Both the position numbers and the translations under genes were made by a program. From contig CAJTSQ010000005.1 in assembly GCA_910578735.1 (NCBI GenBank), positions 1 through 17,621 on the forward strand: a DNA stretch of 17,621 nucleotides, given 5' to 3'. Numbering within the stretch: position 1 is the stretch's first letter; each line of letters starts with the position of its first letter. This DNA is from an uncultured Oscillospiraceae bacterium. Its GTDB lineage: Bacteria > Bacillota > Clostridia > Oscillospirales > Oscillospiraceae. The notes under the pieces are model-generated. The model saw only the letters and a list, made by a program, of their open reading frames with translations, did no database searches and was not told the origin of the DNA. Positions 1 to 8,104 of this stretch are shown one piece after another.

Positions 1-3000
1 AGGCCATTGAGGTTTTGCAGGCCGTCAAGGTCATGGAAGGCGACAGCGCGGGCAATTTCGATCCCGACCGTCCCGTCTCCCGTGCCGAGATGGCGGTCAT
101 CATGGCCCTGCTGCTGAACCTGGACTATGACTACTACCGCGGCACCAAGACCTTTAACGACGTACCCAACTGGTGCGCCCCCTATGTAGCCGCCTGCTAT
201 GCCAACGGCATCATCTCCGGCTACAACGCCACCACCTACGGCTCCGCCGACACTGTGAACGCGGTGCAGGCCGCCTCCATGATGATGCGCGCGCTGGGCT
301 ACTTCAAGTTCTCCAGCGACTATGAGGGCGACTTCATCCTGTCTACCGTGAAGCAGGCCTCCAAGATCGAGCTGTTCAAGAACATCAACGCCAACTCTCT
401 GGACCCCCTGACCCGTAACCAGGTGGCCCAGCTGGCTCTGAACACTCTGAAGACCCCCATTGTTGAGCCCGAGGACAACACCCTCACCATCAAGGACGCC
501 AACGGCAACATCATCGCCACTGGCGGCCAGGTGAACTATGTTGTCACCGCCTCCAGCCAGCCCTATGCCCGCACCATTGACGACGCGGAGAGCAACGGCA
601 CCGCCCTCAACGGCGTGCATGGCTACATCATTGAGCTGGGCGAGAAGCTGTACAGCGGCAAGCTGGTTCTCAACGACGACGCCATCGACGTCTTTGGCCG
701 GCCCGCCCGCGCCTGGGAGTATGACGGCAACAAGGTCGGCACCTATGCCAAGCGTGAAATCATCCGCTACGATCATGTTGGCAAGGTCACCGGCAAGAAT
801 CTGTACGATGTATTGGGCTCCGCTACCATCAAGGAGTACGACGTCGCCGTGACCATCGACGGCATTGACAACAAGGCGATCGACTCCAACGTCTTTACCG
901 CCGCCGATATGAACAAGAACAACAACGACACCGTCGGCGACACCGGCACCGGTACGCTCACCCAGGTCTACGTGGACACCACCAAGAAGGATGTCTATGT
1001 GGCCGTCATCAACACCTATCTGGCCATCGCGGACGACGACTACGATGACAAGAAGGAAGAGGTCTCCATCACCGCTTACGCGCTGAAGAAGACCAGCGGC
1101 GAGTACATCAAGAGCCGCACCAGCGGTGAGGACTCCGTGCCCGCCATCAAGCTGTCCGTTGAGGACTTCAACGTCAAGGATGTGAAGAAGGGCGACGCCC
1201 TGCTGCTCACCGTGGCTGACGGCAGCGTGCAGACCGCCGTTCCCGCCGAGGTCCTGTCCGGCGTGCAGCTGTCCGCCTTCAAGAAGGGCAGCAACGTCAC
1301 CTCCAACGGCACCAAGTATGACTACACCACCACCGCCGAGTATAAGCACGGCGACCTGGACGTGTACACCAACTCCGGTTCCGGCGGAACCATCAACCTG
1401 AAGGACCTGACCTACAACATCTATCTGGACGCCTATGGCAACCTGATCGGTATTGAAGAGGTCGAGGCCGTCAACAACTACGTGTTCATCACCGGCATTG
1501 ACACCAACGGCAGCAACATCACCAACACCACCGCTGACGCCAACGCCATCTTCATGGACGGCACCTCTGGTACCATCCGCATCAATCTGGCCAAGAGCAC
1601 CCTGGCCCTGAAGAGCGGCACCGACAACGCGATTCTGAACACCTGGTGCACCTACACCAAGAACAACAACGACGTGTACACCGTGACTCAGGTGAAGGAC
1701 GCCACTTCTGTAAGCACCAACGTTCCCGGCGGCGCCACCAACGTGAACGGCAAGCTGGCTCAGTATCACCAGACTGTTTCGGCTGACCGCACCATCGACC
1801 AGCGGAACATCACCCTGACCGGCGGCGGTGTCAGCGGCTACGGCGTGGTCTACGGCAACAAGAACACCGTGTACCTCACCGCCGCGCTGGACGAGCTGAC
1901 CCACGTCAAGACCTACGGCGTTATCAGCGGCGTGGAGAATGTCACCACCGGCGTGGCCAACGCCAAGCTGACTATCTGGCCTGTCGACACCGCTGTGAAG
2001 GAGGCCGACGACAGCAAGACTTCCGTCAAGCCTGTTAACGCTACCGCCTCTAACGGCGTGTACACCCTGTACAACAATGACGGCGTGATTATCGCCGCTG
2101 TGGTTGTCGGCGAGGATTCCGCCGCCGCCAAGAACCTGGTCTATGTCCACACCAGCGGCCTGGAGGAGGAAGCTTACACCAACAATACCACCCGCGCCAG
2201 CGACGGCGACTGGACCTGGACCCGCTACGTCATCCAGGACGGCAAGGAAGTCCTGCTGACCGAGGTGGGCGACAGCAGCACCTATCTGGAGCCCATGCAG
2301 CAGTATCAGTGGTACCAGATCAAGCTGAACGCCAACAACGAAGTCGTTGGCCAGGAGCTGGCCTCCACCGCTCTGACCAACAGCACCACTGGCGACTATG
2401 TGAACCTGCAGAATGTCACTCTGGGTGACACCGTTGTCAACGGCAAGGATACCGTTCTGTATCACTCCAACAGCGGTTCCGCCACCGGCGGCTTCACCGC
2501 TAAGCTCAACCTGATTGGCAATGCTCTGTTTGTTGACCATGACGCCAACAGAGGCTTCTATGTGGATGAAAACGTGAATGTGGTCCTCCAGCAGTGGGAC
2601 AAGAACGCCAAGGAGACCTACATTGAGACTGGTATCGGCGTTGGCAAGCTGGAAGCCTTCATCAAGCAGATTAACCAGTACACCGCCGCTCAGAGAAAGA
2701 CTCCCGGCAGTGCTGACTATCGTCCCTACTACGTCAGCGCCATCCTGGAGAAGGGCGTCGCCAAGACTGTCGTCCTGTATGATACCTTCAACAGCTACAA
2801 CCGGCCCGATGATCCCGTGAGCACCACCGAGGGTGTGACCGCTGAGATTGTTGGTACCACTGTCTATGTTGACTTCACCGACAAGAACGTCAGCACCCGC
2901 GACGTGGCCAGTGCTGTTAAGAGCGCCCTGAACGCCGCTGGTTGGACCCGGATTAACACCAGCGACATCAAGGCTCTGACTGCCTCTAACAACGCCGGTA

Positions 3001-4022
3001 CGTATACAGCAGCCCTCGCCGCTGGCAAATATGTGACCGCTATCGATGGTGCGGGTATTGAGTACTTCGACGTCGAGTATCGCAACCGCTGGTCTGTCAA
3101 GGTAGACGGCGTGGTCAGAGAGTATGTCTGGGACGACGGCTACATGACAATTACCGAGGAATCTATCACTGGCGACGGAAGCGGCTATATCGCGACATTT
3201 GGCGGCGTTTCCAGCTACTACAAGGTTTACCAGAACACTAATGCTGTCGCTGCTGGTGCTGGAAGTGTCAAGATCGACAATTATGTCGAGATCACTACTG
3301 GCGCTGTCAAGCTGGGCAATAGTCCGGTCAGCGTCACCGCAGACGGCACTGTAACTTCCACCAATACCTTCGGCAGCAACGAGGTTAAGGCTGATAGCGC
3401 TGCTACTCCTCTTGACTACGCCCTGGTTGATAAGGGTCTGACTGTGAAGGCTGAGTTTGCAGCCACTGATTTGGACACCTATGGCGGAACTCCGGCGAAT
3501 GTTGGCACTTACAATGTCACTGTCAAGGTCACCTATGCCTCCGGCAATTCTGCTTTCACTGAGCCTCAGGAGTTGGATGTTAAGGCTTCCGGAAATGTCA
3601 AGACAGACCTGACCTTTGATCTGAGTGACTTGCTCACCGATCAGGAGATTACTGGCATCGCGATTGTTGTGGCAAAGAAGCCCGCTGATGCTGCCATTAG
3701 CTTGGGCACCATAACCGACGCCAGCGGTATCACAATCACTGACGTGACTCTGAGCAGCGCTACCGCTAAGGTTGGCGAAACTGTCTCTGTGACCGCCACT
3801 ATTACTAGCGACGGCACTGGCGGCGTCGTGACTTTCACTGGCGGAACTGCCAAGAGTTTCGATGCTGACGGCCTGAATGCCAGCTGGATTGCGCCAAAGA
3901 GCGGCGATGAGACTAGCAAACTCGATGTAGCAACTGGTGTTACAGGCACCACCACGATTACCTGGAACTTCCAGGTTGCAAGTACCAGTGAGACTGTGAC
4001 TGTTATAGCTTCTGCTTCCTAA
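1..4022 (+). CDS. SLH-domain S-layer/surface protein, 5'-truncated by the window edge
   Basis: This is a large exported cell-surface protein, probably held to secondary wall polymer by S-layer homology (SLH) domains. The frame is open at the left edge: codons run from base 3 and already read as the inside of an SLH domain, so the true start and signal peptide lie upstream, and the TTG at 15 is not the start. Three SLH-like units are visible at about nt 3-125 (with DPDRPVSRAEMA), 153-308 (FNDVPNWCAPYVAACYANG) and 315-455. The remaining roughly 1,180 residues are rich in Thr, Asn, Asp, Gly and Val with almost no Cys, typical of beta-rich S-layer bodies. The C-terminus (from about nt 3740) has the look of a bacterial Ig-like repeat (KVGETVSVTATI). 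Codon use is strongly biased early (Thr almost always ACC) and relaxed in the last kilobase. The gene ends in TAA just before a hairpin. The SLH call is confident; the exact role, structural S-layer or another surface protein, is not resolved. Confidence 0.9.
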   Translation, partial: AIEVLQAVKVMEGDSAGNFDPDRPVSRAEMAVIMALLLNLDYDYYRGTKTFNDVPNWCAPYVAACYANGIISGYNATTYGSADTVNAVQAASMMMRALGYFKFSSDYEGDFILSTVKQASKIELFKNINANSLDPLTRNQVAQLALNTLKTPIVEPEDNTLTIKDANGNIIATGGQVNYVVTASSQPYARTIDDAESNGTALNGVHGYIIELGEKLYSGKLVLNDDAIDVFGRPARAWEYDGNKVGTYAKREIIRYDHVGKVTGKNLYDVLGSATIKEYDVAVTIDGIDNKAIDSNVFTAADMNKNNNDTVGDTGTGTLTQVYVDTTKKDVYVAVINTYLAIADDDYDDKKEEVSITAYALKKTSGEYIKSRTSGEDSVPAIKLSVEDFNVKDVKKGDALLLTVADGSVQTAVPAEVLSGVQLSAFKKGSNVTSNGTKYDYTTTAEYKHGDLDVYTNSGSGGTINLKDLTYNIYLDAYGNLIGIEEVEAVNNYVFITGIDTNGSNITNTTADANAIFMDGTSGTIRINLAKSTLALKSGTDNAILNTWCTYTKNNNDVYTVTQVKDATSVSTNVPGGATNVNGKLAQYHQTVSADRTIDQRNITLTGGGVSGYGVVYGNKNTVYLTAALDELTHVKTYGVISGVENVTTGVANAKLTIWPVDTAVKEADDSKTSVKPVNATASNGVYTLYNNDGVIIAAVVVGEDSAAAKNLVYVHTSGLEEEAYTNNTTRASDGDWTWTRYVIQDGKEVLLTEVGDSSTYLEPMQQYQWYQIKLNANNEVVGQELASTALTNSTTGDYVNLQNVTLGDTVVNGKDTVLYHSNSGSATGGFTAKLNLIGNALFVDHDANRGFYVDENVNVVLQQWDKNAKETYIETGIGVGKLEAFIKQINQYTAAQRKTPGSADYRPYYVSAILEKGVAKTVVLYDTFNSYNRPDDPVSTTEGVTAEIVGTTVYVDFTDKNVSTRDVASAVKSALNAAGWTRINTSDIKALTASNNAGTYTAALAAGKYVTAIDGAGIEYFDVEYRNRWSVKVDGVVREYVWDDGYMTITEESITGDGSGYIATFGGVSSYYKVYQNTNAVAAGAGSVKIDNYVEITTGAVKLGNSPVSVTADGTVTSTNTFGSNEVKADSAATPLDYALVDKGLTVKAEFAATDLDTYGGTPANVGTYNVTVKVTYASGNSAFTEPQELDVKASGNVKTDLTFDLSDLLTDQEITGIAIVVAKKPADAAISLGTITDASGITITDVTLSSATAKVGETVSVTATITSDGTGGVVTFTGGTAKSFDADGLNASWIAPKSGDETSKLDVATGVTGTTTITWNFQVASTSETVTVIASAS

Positions 4023-4052
4023 ACCCAAAGCTAGGCGCTTAAACGCATCAAT

Positions 4053-4080
4053 GGGACCCCGTCTGTTTGGACGGGGTCCC
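4053..4080 (+). terminator. Intrinsic terminator hairpin after the SLH gene
   Basis: A perfect 11-bp stem GGGACCCCGTC / GACGGGGTCCC encloses a 6-nt loop, 30 bases after the SLH stop codon. It is followed by a T-rich but interrupted tail (TCCTGTTATACTTTTTC). The minus-strand gene ends at 4086, so the hairpin lies between convergent genes, but its U-tract favours the plus strand. Confidence 0.75.
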
Positions 4081-4085
4081 TCCTG

Positions 4086-4598
4086 TTATACTTTTTCGCC
4101 CCGAATAATAACCTTTGTCCCAGCCGCCATAGTATCCGAGCCGCTGCGCGATATCAAATCGACCCATTTGAACATGGAAAACGGAATGTTGTATAGGTGA
4201 AACAGGCAGCTTGATTTCCCGAAGTATATGCCGGAGAGGGGCATGTCTTTCTGCCCATAAGGACACAACGTCATGTGGTTCCAGGTAGGCGAGATAGTTC
4301 CGACATTGCTGTTGATTCCGAAATAAGCAAACAGCATATTTTCACTGCTTCCCGCCCCAGGGATAACGTCCAGATGAACGGTCTTCCATTCCGACCAATC
4401 GAAGTCAGACAGATCAATCCTGAGCGGATTTTGGGCCTCCGTAGTCACAAATTCCCGGATGAGGTGCAGGCGGCAGTCGTTCATCTCCCCCAGGACTTCG
4501 TCGATTTTTTCGTTGTCCTCGTTAAAGTTGGCCCGCAGGACCTTGTCCTCCGCCTCCCACAGGCAGAGACCGAATTTCGCAGTGTGATTGGTTGCCAT
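4086..4598 (-). CDS. Hypothetical protein with a phage-tail-protein-like N-terminus
   Basis: This protein of 170 residues has no enzyme motif that I recognise. The ATG at 4598 has a strong SD (AGGAGG, 4608-4613) 9 nt upstream. The N-terminus (MATNHTAKFGLCLWEAEDKV, then RANFNEDNEKIDEVL) resembles the opening of many short clostridial prophage tail/appendage-associated proteins, which share a W-E-x-x-D-x-V-L-R-x-x-F-N-x-D-N-x-K-I-D pattern; this is from memory of such proteins, not a search. The rest looks like a beta-rich globular domain with several Trp and aromatic residues (DFDWSEWKTVHLDVIPGAG), compatible with a carbohydrate-binding or tail-tip fold. No signal peptide or membrane segment is visible. 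No other phage gene is nearby, so it may be a domesticated remnant or a lone cargo gene. A palindromic repeat lies immediately upstream of its SD. Confidence 0.65.
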   Translation of the reverse strand: MATNHTAKFGLCLWEAEDKVLRANFNEDNEKIDEVLGEMNDCRLHLIREFVTTEAQNPLRIDLSDFDWSEWKTVHLDVIPGAGSSENMLFAYFGINSNVGTISPTWNHMTLCPYGQKDMPLSGIYFGKSSCLFHLYNIPFSMFKWVDLISRSGSDTMAAGTKVIIRGEKV

Positions 4599-4620
4599 GG
4601 GTTTGTTCCTCCTTTTTTCC

Positions 4621-4731
4621 GTAGGGACGCATCACGATGCGTCCGCTTTCTTTCTGATCCCTTCATTCGCGCGGTTTTTTTGTGGTCCCAATCGTTTCCG
4701 ATTGGGCGGACGCTTCATGAAGCGTCCCTAC
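4621..4731. repeat. Palindromic intergenic repeat element A, three hairpins
   Basis: Outer 10-bp inverted ends GTAGGGACGC (4621-4630) and GCGTCCCTAC (4722-4731) bound a segment with three stem-loops: GGACGCAT-CACG-ATGCGTCC (4625-4644), CCCAATCG-TTTC-CGATTGGG (4687-4706), and a 20-bp perfect palindrome at 4708-4727 centred on TTCATGAA. The first 24 nt (4621-4644) are identical to 9420-9443 in element C. The element resembles REP/MITE-type intergenic repeats. It lies in the probable 5' leader of the minus-strand gene starting at 4598, 7 nt from its SD. Confidence 0.8.
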
Positions 4732-4850
4732 ATATGCGATATGCGTATACGCACGAAACCTCCTCACCCATACCGTGCGCTCCCCCCGATGTGGTACGTT
4801 TCCATACATTTATTGGAAATGAGGAATCACTGCGCCCTTTTTTGTTTTTC

Positions 4851-4879
4851 TTGCATTTGGGGGAAACTTGGGATATGAT
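4851..4879 (+). promoter_or_regulatory. Sigma-A-type promoter for nadE
   Basis: A -35 box TTGCAT (4851-4856) and a -10 box TATGAT (4874-4879) are separated by exactly 17 nt and lie 36 nt upstream of the nadE start. Each hexamer matches five of six consensus bases. The leader to the ATG is about 30 nt and shows no riboswitch-like structure. In the stretch between element A and this promoter, the only other item I see is a 12-bp palindrome TGCGTATACGCA at 4742-4753. Confidence 0.65.
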
Positions 4880-4915
4880 TGTAGTTGAAAATTTACCACC
4901 GAAGGGGGCCCGATC

Positions 4916-6838
4916 ATGCGGGACGGCTTTATTAAAGTAGCGGCGGGAACGCCGAAGATCAAGGTGGCAGACTGCGGCTATAACGCAGAGCAGATCATCA
5001 CCCTGATGAAGGACGCGGCGGCCCAGGGGGTGAAGGTGCTGGCCCTGCCCGAGCTGTGCGTCACCGGCTACACCTGCGGCGACCTGTTTTTGCAGGACAC
5101 CCTGTTAAAAGGGGCGGAGGACGCCCTGGCGCGCATTCTGGAGCAGACCAAAGACCTGGACATGCTCACCGCTGTGGGCCTGCCAGTGCGGTATAACAAC
5201 AAGCTGTATAACTGTGCCGCCGTAATACAGGAAGGAAAGATCCTGGGACTGGTTCCTAAGACCTACATCCCCAGCTATGGGGAATTTTACGAGGGGCGGT
5301 GGTTCGCTTCCGGCAAAGGACTGGATACGTCAGTTACACTGTGTGAGCAATATCGGGAGCTTTACCACAGTATGATCTTCAGCTGCGAAGCTGTGCCCGC
5401 CTTGGCGGTGGGGGTGGAGATCTGTGAGGATCTGTGGTCCGCCGAGCCCCCCTCCGCCCGGTTGGCCGCCCTGGGGGCCACCGTCATTTTGAACCTGTCC
5501 GCCTCCAACGAGGCGGCGGGCAAGGCGGCCTACCGCCGGTCCCTGGTGGCGGGACAGTCCGCCCGGCTGGTGTGCGGCTACGTCTACGCCGATGCCGGCG
5601 AGGGGGAGTCCACCACCGATCTGGTCTTTGCCGGCCACAATATCATCGCGGAAAACGGGACCGCCCTGGCGGAAAAGCGGTTCCAGACCGGCCTGACCAT
5701 CAGCGAGATCGATGTGGGCAGGCTGGCCTTTGAGCGCCGCCGGATGAATACCTACCCCGCCCCCTGCCAGCTCACCGACGTAATATACACCCCATTCTTT
5801 CTGGACGCGGAGGACACCACCCTCACCCGGCCCATCGGGAAAAATCCCTTCGTGCCAGAGGACCACGGAGACCGTCAGGCGCGGTGCGAGGAGATTTTCA
5901 CCATCGCTGCCCTGGGACTGAAAAAGCGGCTGGAGCACACCCGGGCCGCCTGCGCGGTGGTAGGGCTGTCCGGCGGGCTGGACTCCACCCTGGCCCTGCT
6001 CATCACCGCCAGGGCCTTCGATATGCTGGGCCGGCCCCGGAGTGACATCCTGGCCGTCACCATGCCCTGCTTCGGCACCACCAGCCGCACCAAGTCCAAC
6101 GCCCAGGTGCTGGCCGAGCGCATCGGGGCTGACTTCCGTACGGTGGACATTGGCGAGGCGGTGCGGGTCCACTTCCGGGACATCGGCCAGTCTATGGAGG
6201 ACCTGTCCGTCACCTTTGAGAACGGCCAGGCCCGGGAGCGCACCCAGGTGCTGATGGACCTGGCCAACCAGCGGGGCGGGCTGGTCATCGGCACCGGCGA
6301 CCTGTCCGAGCTGGCACTGGGCTGGGCCACCTACAACGGCGACCACATGTCCATGTACGGGGTGAACGGCTCCATCCCCAAGACGCTGGTGCGCCACCTC
6401 ACCGCCTACGCCGCGGACGAGGCGGAGGGCTCTGATCCCGCGCTGGCCGCCGTCCTCCGGGACATTCTGGACACCCCCGTCTCCCCCGAACTCCTCCCCC
6501 CCAAGGAGGGAGAGATCGCCCAGCGGACCGAGGACCTGGTGGGTCCCTACGAGCTCCACGACTTCTTCCTGTACTACGCCGTCCGCTGGGGCTTCGGGCC
6601 CCGGAAGGTATTCCGGCTTGCGATGCACGCCCTGGGGGAGGATTACAGCCGGGAGACCGTCCTCAAGTGGCTGAAAAATTTCTACCGCCGCTTCTTCGCC
6701 CAGCAGTTCAAGCGCTCCTGCCTGCCCGACGGGCCCAAGGTGGGCACCTTGGCCCTCTCCCCCCGGGGGGACTGGCGCATGCCCTCCGACGCAGTGAACA
6801 CCCTGTGGATGAAGGAACTGGAGACCCTTGAAGCTTAG
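4916..6838 (+). CDS. nadE: Glutamine-dependent NAD+ synthase
   Basis: It catalyses the last step of NAD+ synthesis: ATP-dependent amidation of nicotinate adenine dinucleotide, with ammonia taken from glutamine and channelled between two domains in the cytoplasm. The N-terminal nitrilase-type amidase domain (about 5-290) shows all three catalytic residues in their usual contexts: E46 in ALPELCVTGY, K115 in VPKTYIPSYGEFYE and C170 in GVEICEDLW. The C-terminal synthetase domain (about 320-620) has the ATP-pyrophosphatase loop SGGLDST at 352-358 and downstream TGDLSELALGWATYNGDHM. At 640 residues it is full length for the two-domain class. The ATG at 4916 follows GAAGGGGG (4901-4908) with a 7-nt gap, and a good promoter sits just upstream. 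It appears monocistronic, with a hairpin 17 nt after the stop. It is convergent with an operon whose largest product carries a NadD-like domain. Confidence 0.97.
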   Translation: MRDGFIKVAAGTPKIKVADCGYNAEQIITLMKDAAAQGVKVLALPELCVTGYTCGDLFLQDTLLKGAEDALARILEQTKDLDMLTAVGLPVRYNNKLYNCAAVIQEGKILGLVPKTYIPSYGEFYEGRWFASGKGLDTSVTLCEQYRELYHSMIFSCEAVPALAVGVEICEDLWSAEPPSARLAALGATVILNLSASNEAAGKAAYRRSLVAGQSARLVCGYVYADAGEGESTTDLVFAGHNIIAENGTALAEKRFQTGLTISEIDVGRLAFERRRMNTYPAPCQLTDVIYTPFFLDAEDTTLTRPIGKNPFVPEDHGDRQARCEEIFTIAALGLKKRLEHTRAACAVVGLSGGLDSTLALLITARAFDMLGRPRSDILAVTMPCFGTTSRTKSNAQVLAERIGADFRTVDIGEAVRVHFRDIGQSMEDLSVTFENGQARERTQVLMDLANQRGGLVIGTGDLSELALGWATYNGDHMSMYGVNGSIPKTLVRHLTAYAADEAEGSDPALAAVLRDILDTPVSPELLPPKEGEIAQRTEDLVGPYELHDFFLYYAVRWGFGPRKVFRLAMHALGEDYSRETVLKWLKNFYRRFFAQQFKRSCLPDGPKVGTLALSPRGDWRMPSDAVNTLWMKELETLEA

Positions 6839-6855
6839 CGGAATATTGGATATAA

Positions 6856-6887
6856 GGAAGGGCCCCGCCGGCTGGCGGAGCCCTTCC
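6856..6887. terminator. Bidirectional terminator between nadE and the oxidoreductase gene
   Basis: The arms GGAAGGGCCCCGCC and GGCGGAGCCCTTCC pair over 14 positions with one mismatch around a GGCT loop. The plus strand continues TGTTGCTGTTGTT and the minus strand TTATATCC, so it can plausibly end both convergent transcripts. The downstream tails are only moderately T-rich. Confidence 0.65.
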
Positions 6888-6946
6888 TGTTGCTGTTGTT
6901 CCAAAAGTTTTTCATTCTCTGGGCCGCCCGGATGGAGCGCTCTCCC

Positions 6947-8005
6947 TTACAGGCACAGCGTATCCAGAATATTTTGGGAAAAGCCCTCCAGCCGCTCATC
7001 AATACCGGGGAGGGACAGGGCCTCGCCGGGGGAGTTCGCTGTCTCGATGAGGGCGAAGCGCCGGGGAAGGTAAAAGGACTTGTTCATGCTCATGGCGTCG
7101 ATCACCTGCCGGGCCACCGTGTCCCCTCCGGAGTAGCCCGACACCGCAATGGCAAAGACCGACTTGTCGTAGAACCGCGTCTGCCGGAACAGGGCCGTGA
7201 GCCGATTGATGCAGGCGGAGAGGTTGGCGGGCAGGGCATCGTTGTAGTTGGGGCACAGCAGCACCAGGGCGTCGGCAGCCCGGACGGCGGGGTAAACCTC
7301 GTCCTGCATCCCCCCGCCGTAGAAGCACCCCCCCCGCTCCCCGAAGTGGAGGCACATGGTGTAGGGGCAGCCGGAGCAGTCGGACAGGGTGCCGTTGCGC
7401 AGGCCAATCTCTTGGAGGCCGCACCGGTTCTCCAGCCTCTCCCGCACCTTGGACCACAGATCCATGGTGTTGGAGGTGTGGTGGCTGGAGGCGTGGAGTA
7501 CCAGCACCTGGGGCCGCTCCTTGCGCGGAAAGGAAAAAATCTCCATCCGCTCCACCAGCTCGGCGGCGGCGTGGCGGTAGGCCCCCATCAGGTCCGTGCC
7601 CAGATTTTTGGCCTGGACGGCAAAATTGGCCAGGGACCCGGTGCCCTCCACCAGGGGCCGGCCCACCAGGGCGCACCCCGCCATGTTCAGGGCCAGGGCC
7701 GCCTCGGCGGCGGCAGACTTGGTGTACAGCTCCCCCGCTCCGTCCACGATGAGCCCGCCGGTGCAGCCGTCCAGCAGATTGGGCTCCTTCCGCAGCCGGG
7801 CCAACATCCGCATATACTCCAGATTGACCCCCGTGTCCCCCAGGGGCAGGGCCAGCAGCAGCCGCAGGCCCTCCAGCCCGGACAGCTCCTCCGCCCTCCG
7901 CACTGTGCAGACCTCCCGGCCAGCCAGGGCGTGCTTTAAAACGCCGTCCAGCCGCTGTCCCGCCCAGCCCACGTCGGGGGTGGGGTAGATCAGGGTAATG
8001 GACAT
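6947..8005 (-). CDS. Flavodoxin-like NAD(P)H-dependent oxidoreductase with a four-Cys motif
   Basis: This 352-residue protein probably uses FMN and NAD(P)H in a cytoplasmic redox reaction; the substrate is unknown. The C-terminal half (about 163-350) reads as a flavodoxin/NADPH-dependent FMN reductase fold: strand RPQVLVLHAS followed by the phosphate-loop-like SSHHTSNT, later DALVLLCPNYNDALPANLSACINR and VFAIAVSGYSGGDTVARQ. Four cysteines at about 210, 213, 218 and 227 (CSGCPYTMC, then GERGGC) sit where iron-sulfur flavoproteins carry a compact cluster motif, so an Fe-S centre is possible. The N-terminal 160 residues are a separate domain that I do not recognise. I chose the ATG at 8005 because AAGGTGG (8011-8017) sits 5 nt upstream; the in-frame GTG at 8014 lies within that SD. 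It is the last gene of the minus-strand run and ends at the shared terminator. Confidence 0.8.
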   Translation of the reverse strand: MSITLIYPTPDVGWAGQRLDGVLKHALAGREVCTVRRAEELSGLEGLRLLLALPLGDTGVNLEYMRMLARLRKEPNLLDGCTGGLIVDGAGELYTKSAAAEAALALNMAGCALVGRPLVEGTGSLANFAVQAKNLGTDLMGAYRHAAAELVERMEIFSFPRKERPQVLVLHASSHHTSNTMDLWSKVRERLENRCGLQEIGLRNGTLSDCSGCPYTMCLHFGERGGCFYGGGMQDEVYPAVRAADALVLLCPNYNDALPANLSACINRLTALFRQTRFYDKSVFAIAVSGYSGGDTVARQVIDAMSMNKSFYLPRRFALIETANSPGEALSLPGIDERLEGFSQNILDTLCL

Positions 8006-8026
8006 GGTTTCCACCTTCTTTCCGTA

Positions 8027-8096
8027 TGTAGGGGCGGCCTGTGGCCGCCTGCAATCACAGATCGGTTATAACGGGCGGCCACAGGCCGCCCCTACA
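8027..8096. repeat. Palindromic intergenic repeat element B with perfect 23-bp inverted arms
   Basis: The arms at 8027-8049 and 8074-8096 are perfect 23-bp inverted repeats beginning TGTAGGGGCGGCC, around a 24-nt spacer. Each arm is itself a hairpin (GGCGGCC-TGT-GGCCGCC and GGCGGCC-ACA-GGCCGCC). The spacer contains the 8-bp palindrome GTTATAAC. The element fills nearly the whole gap between the dehydrogenase stop (8105) and the oxidoreductase start (8005), and its edge is 9 nt from the oxidoreductase SD. The TGTAGGG ends tie it to elements A and C. Confidence 0.85.
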
Positions 8097-8104
8097 GGTC
8101 ACGG

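Noticed and set aside
4275..4940. 221-residue plus-strand frame through the small hypothetical gene and the nadE promoter
   Set aside because: It is antisense to a gene with a strong SD, runs through repeat element A and the promoter, and has no SD of its own.
5330..6904. 524-residue open frame on the minus strand inside nadE
   Set aside because: Composition is typical of antisense translation of GC-rich coding DNA, and it overlaps the catalytic domains of a confident NAD+ synthase.
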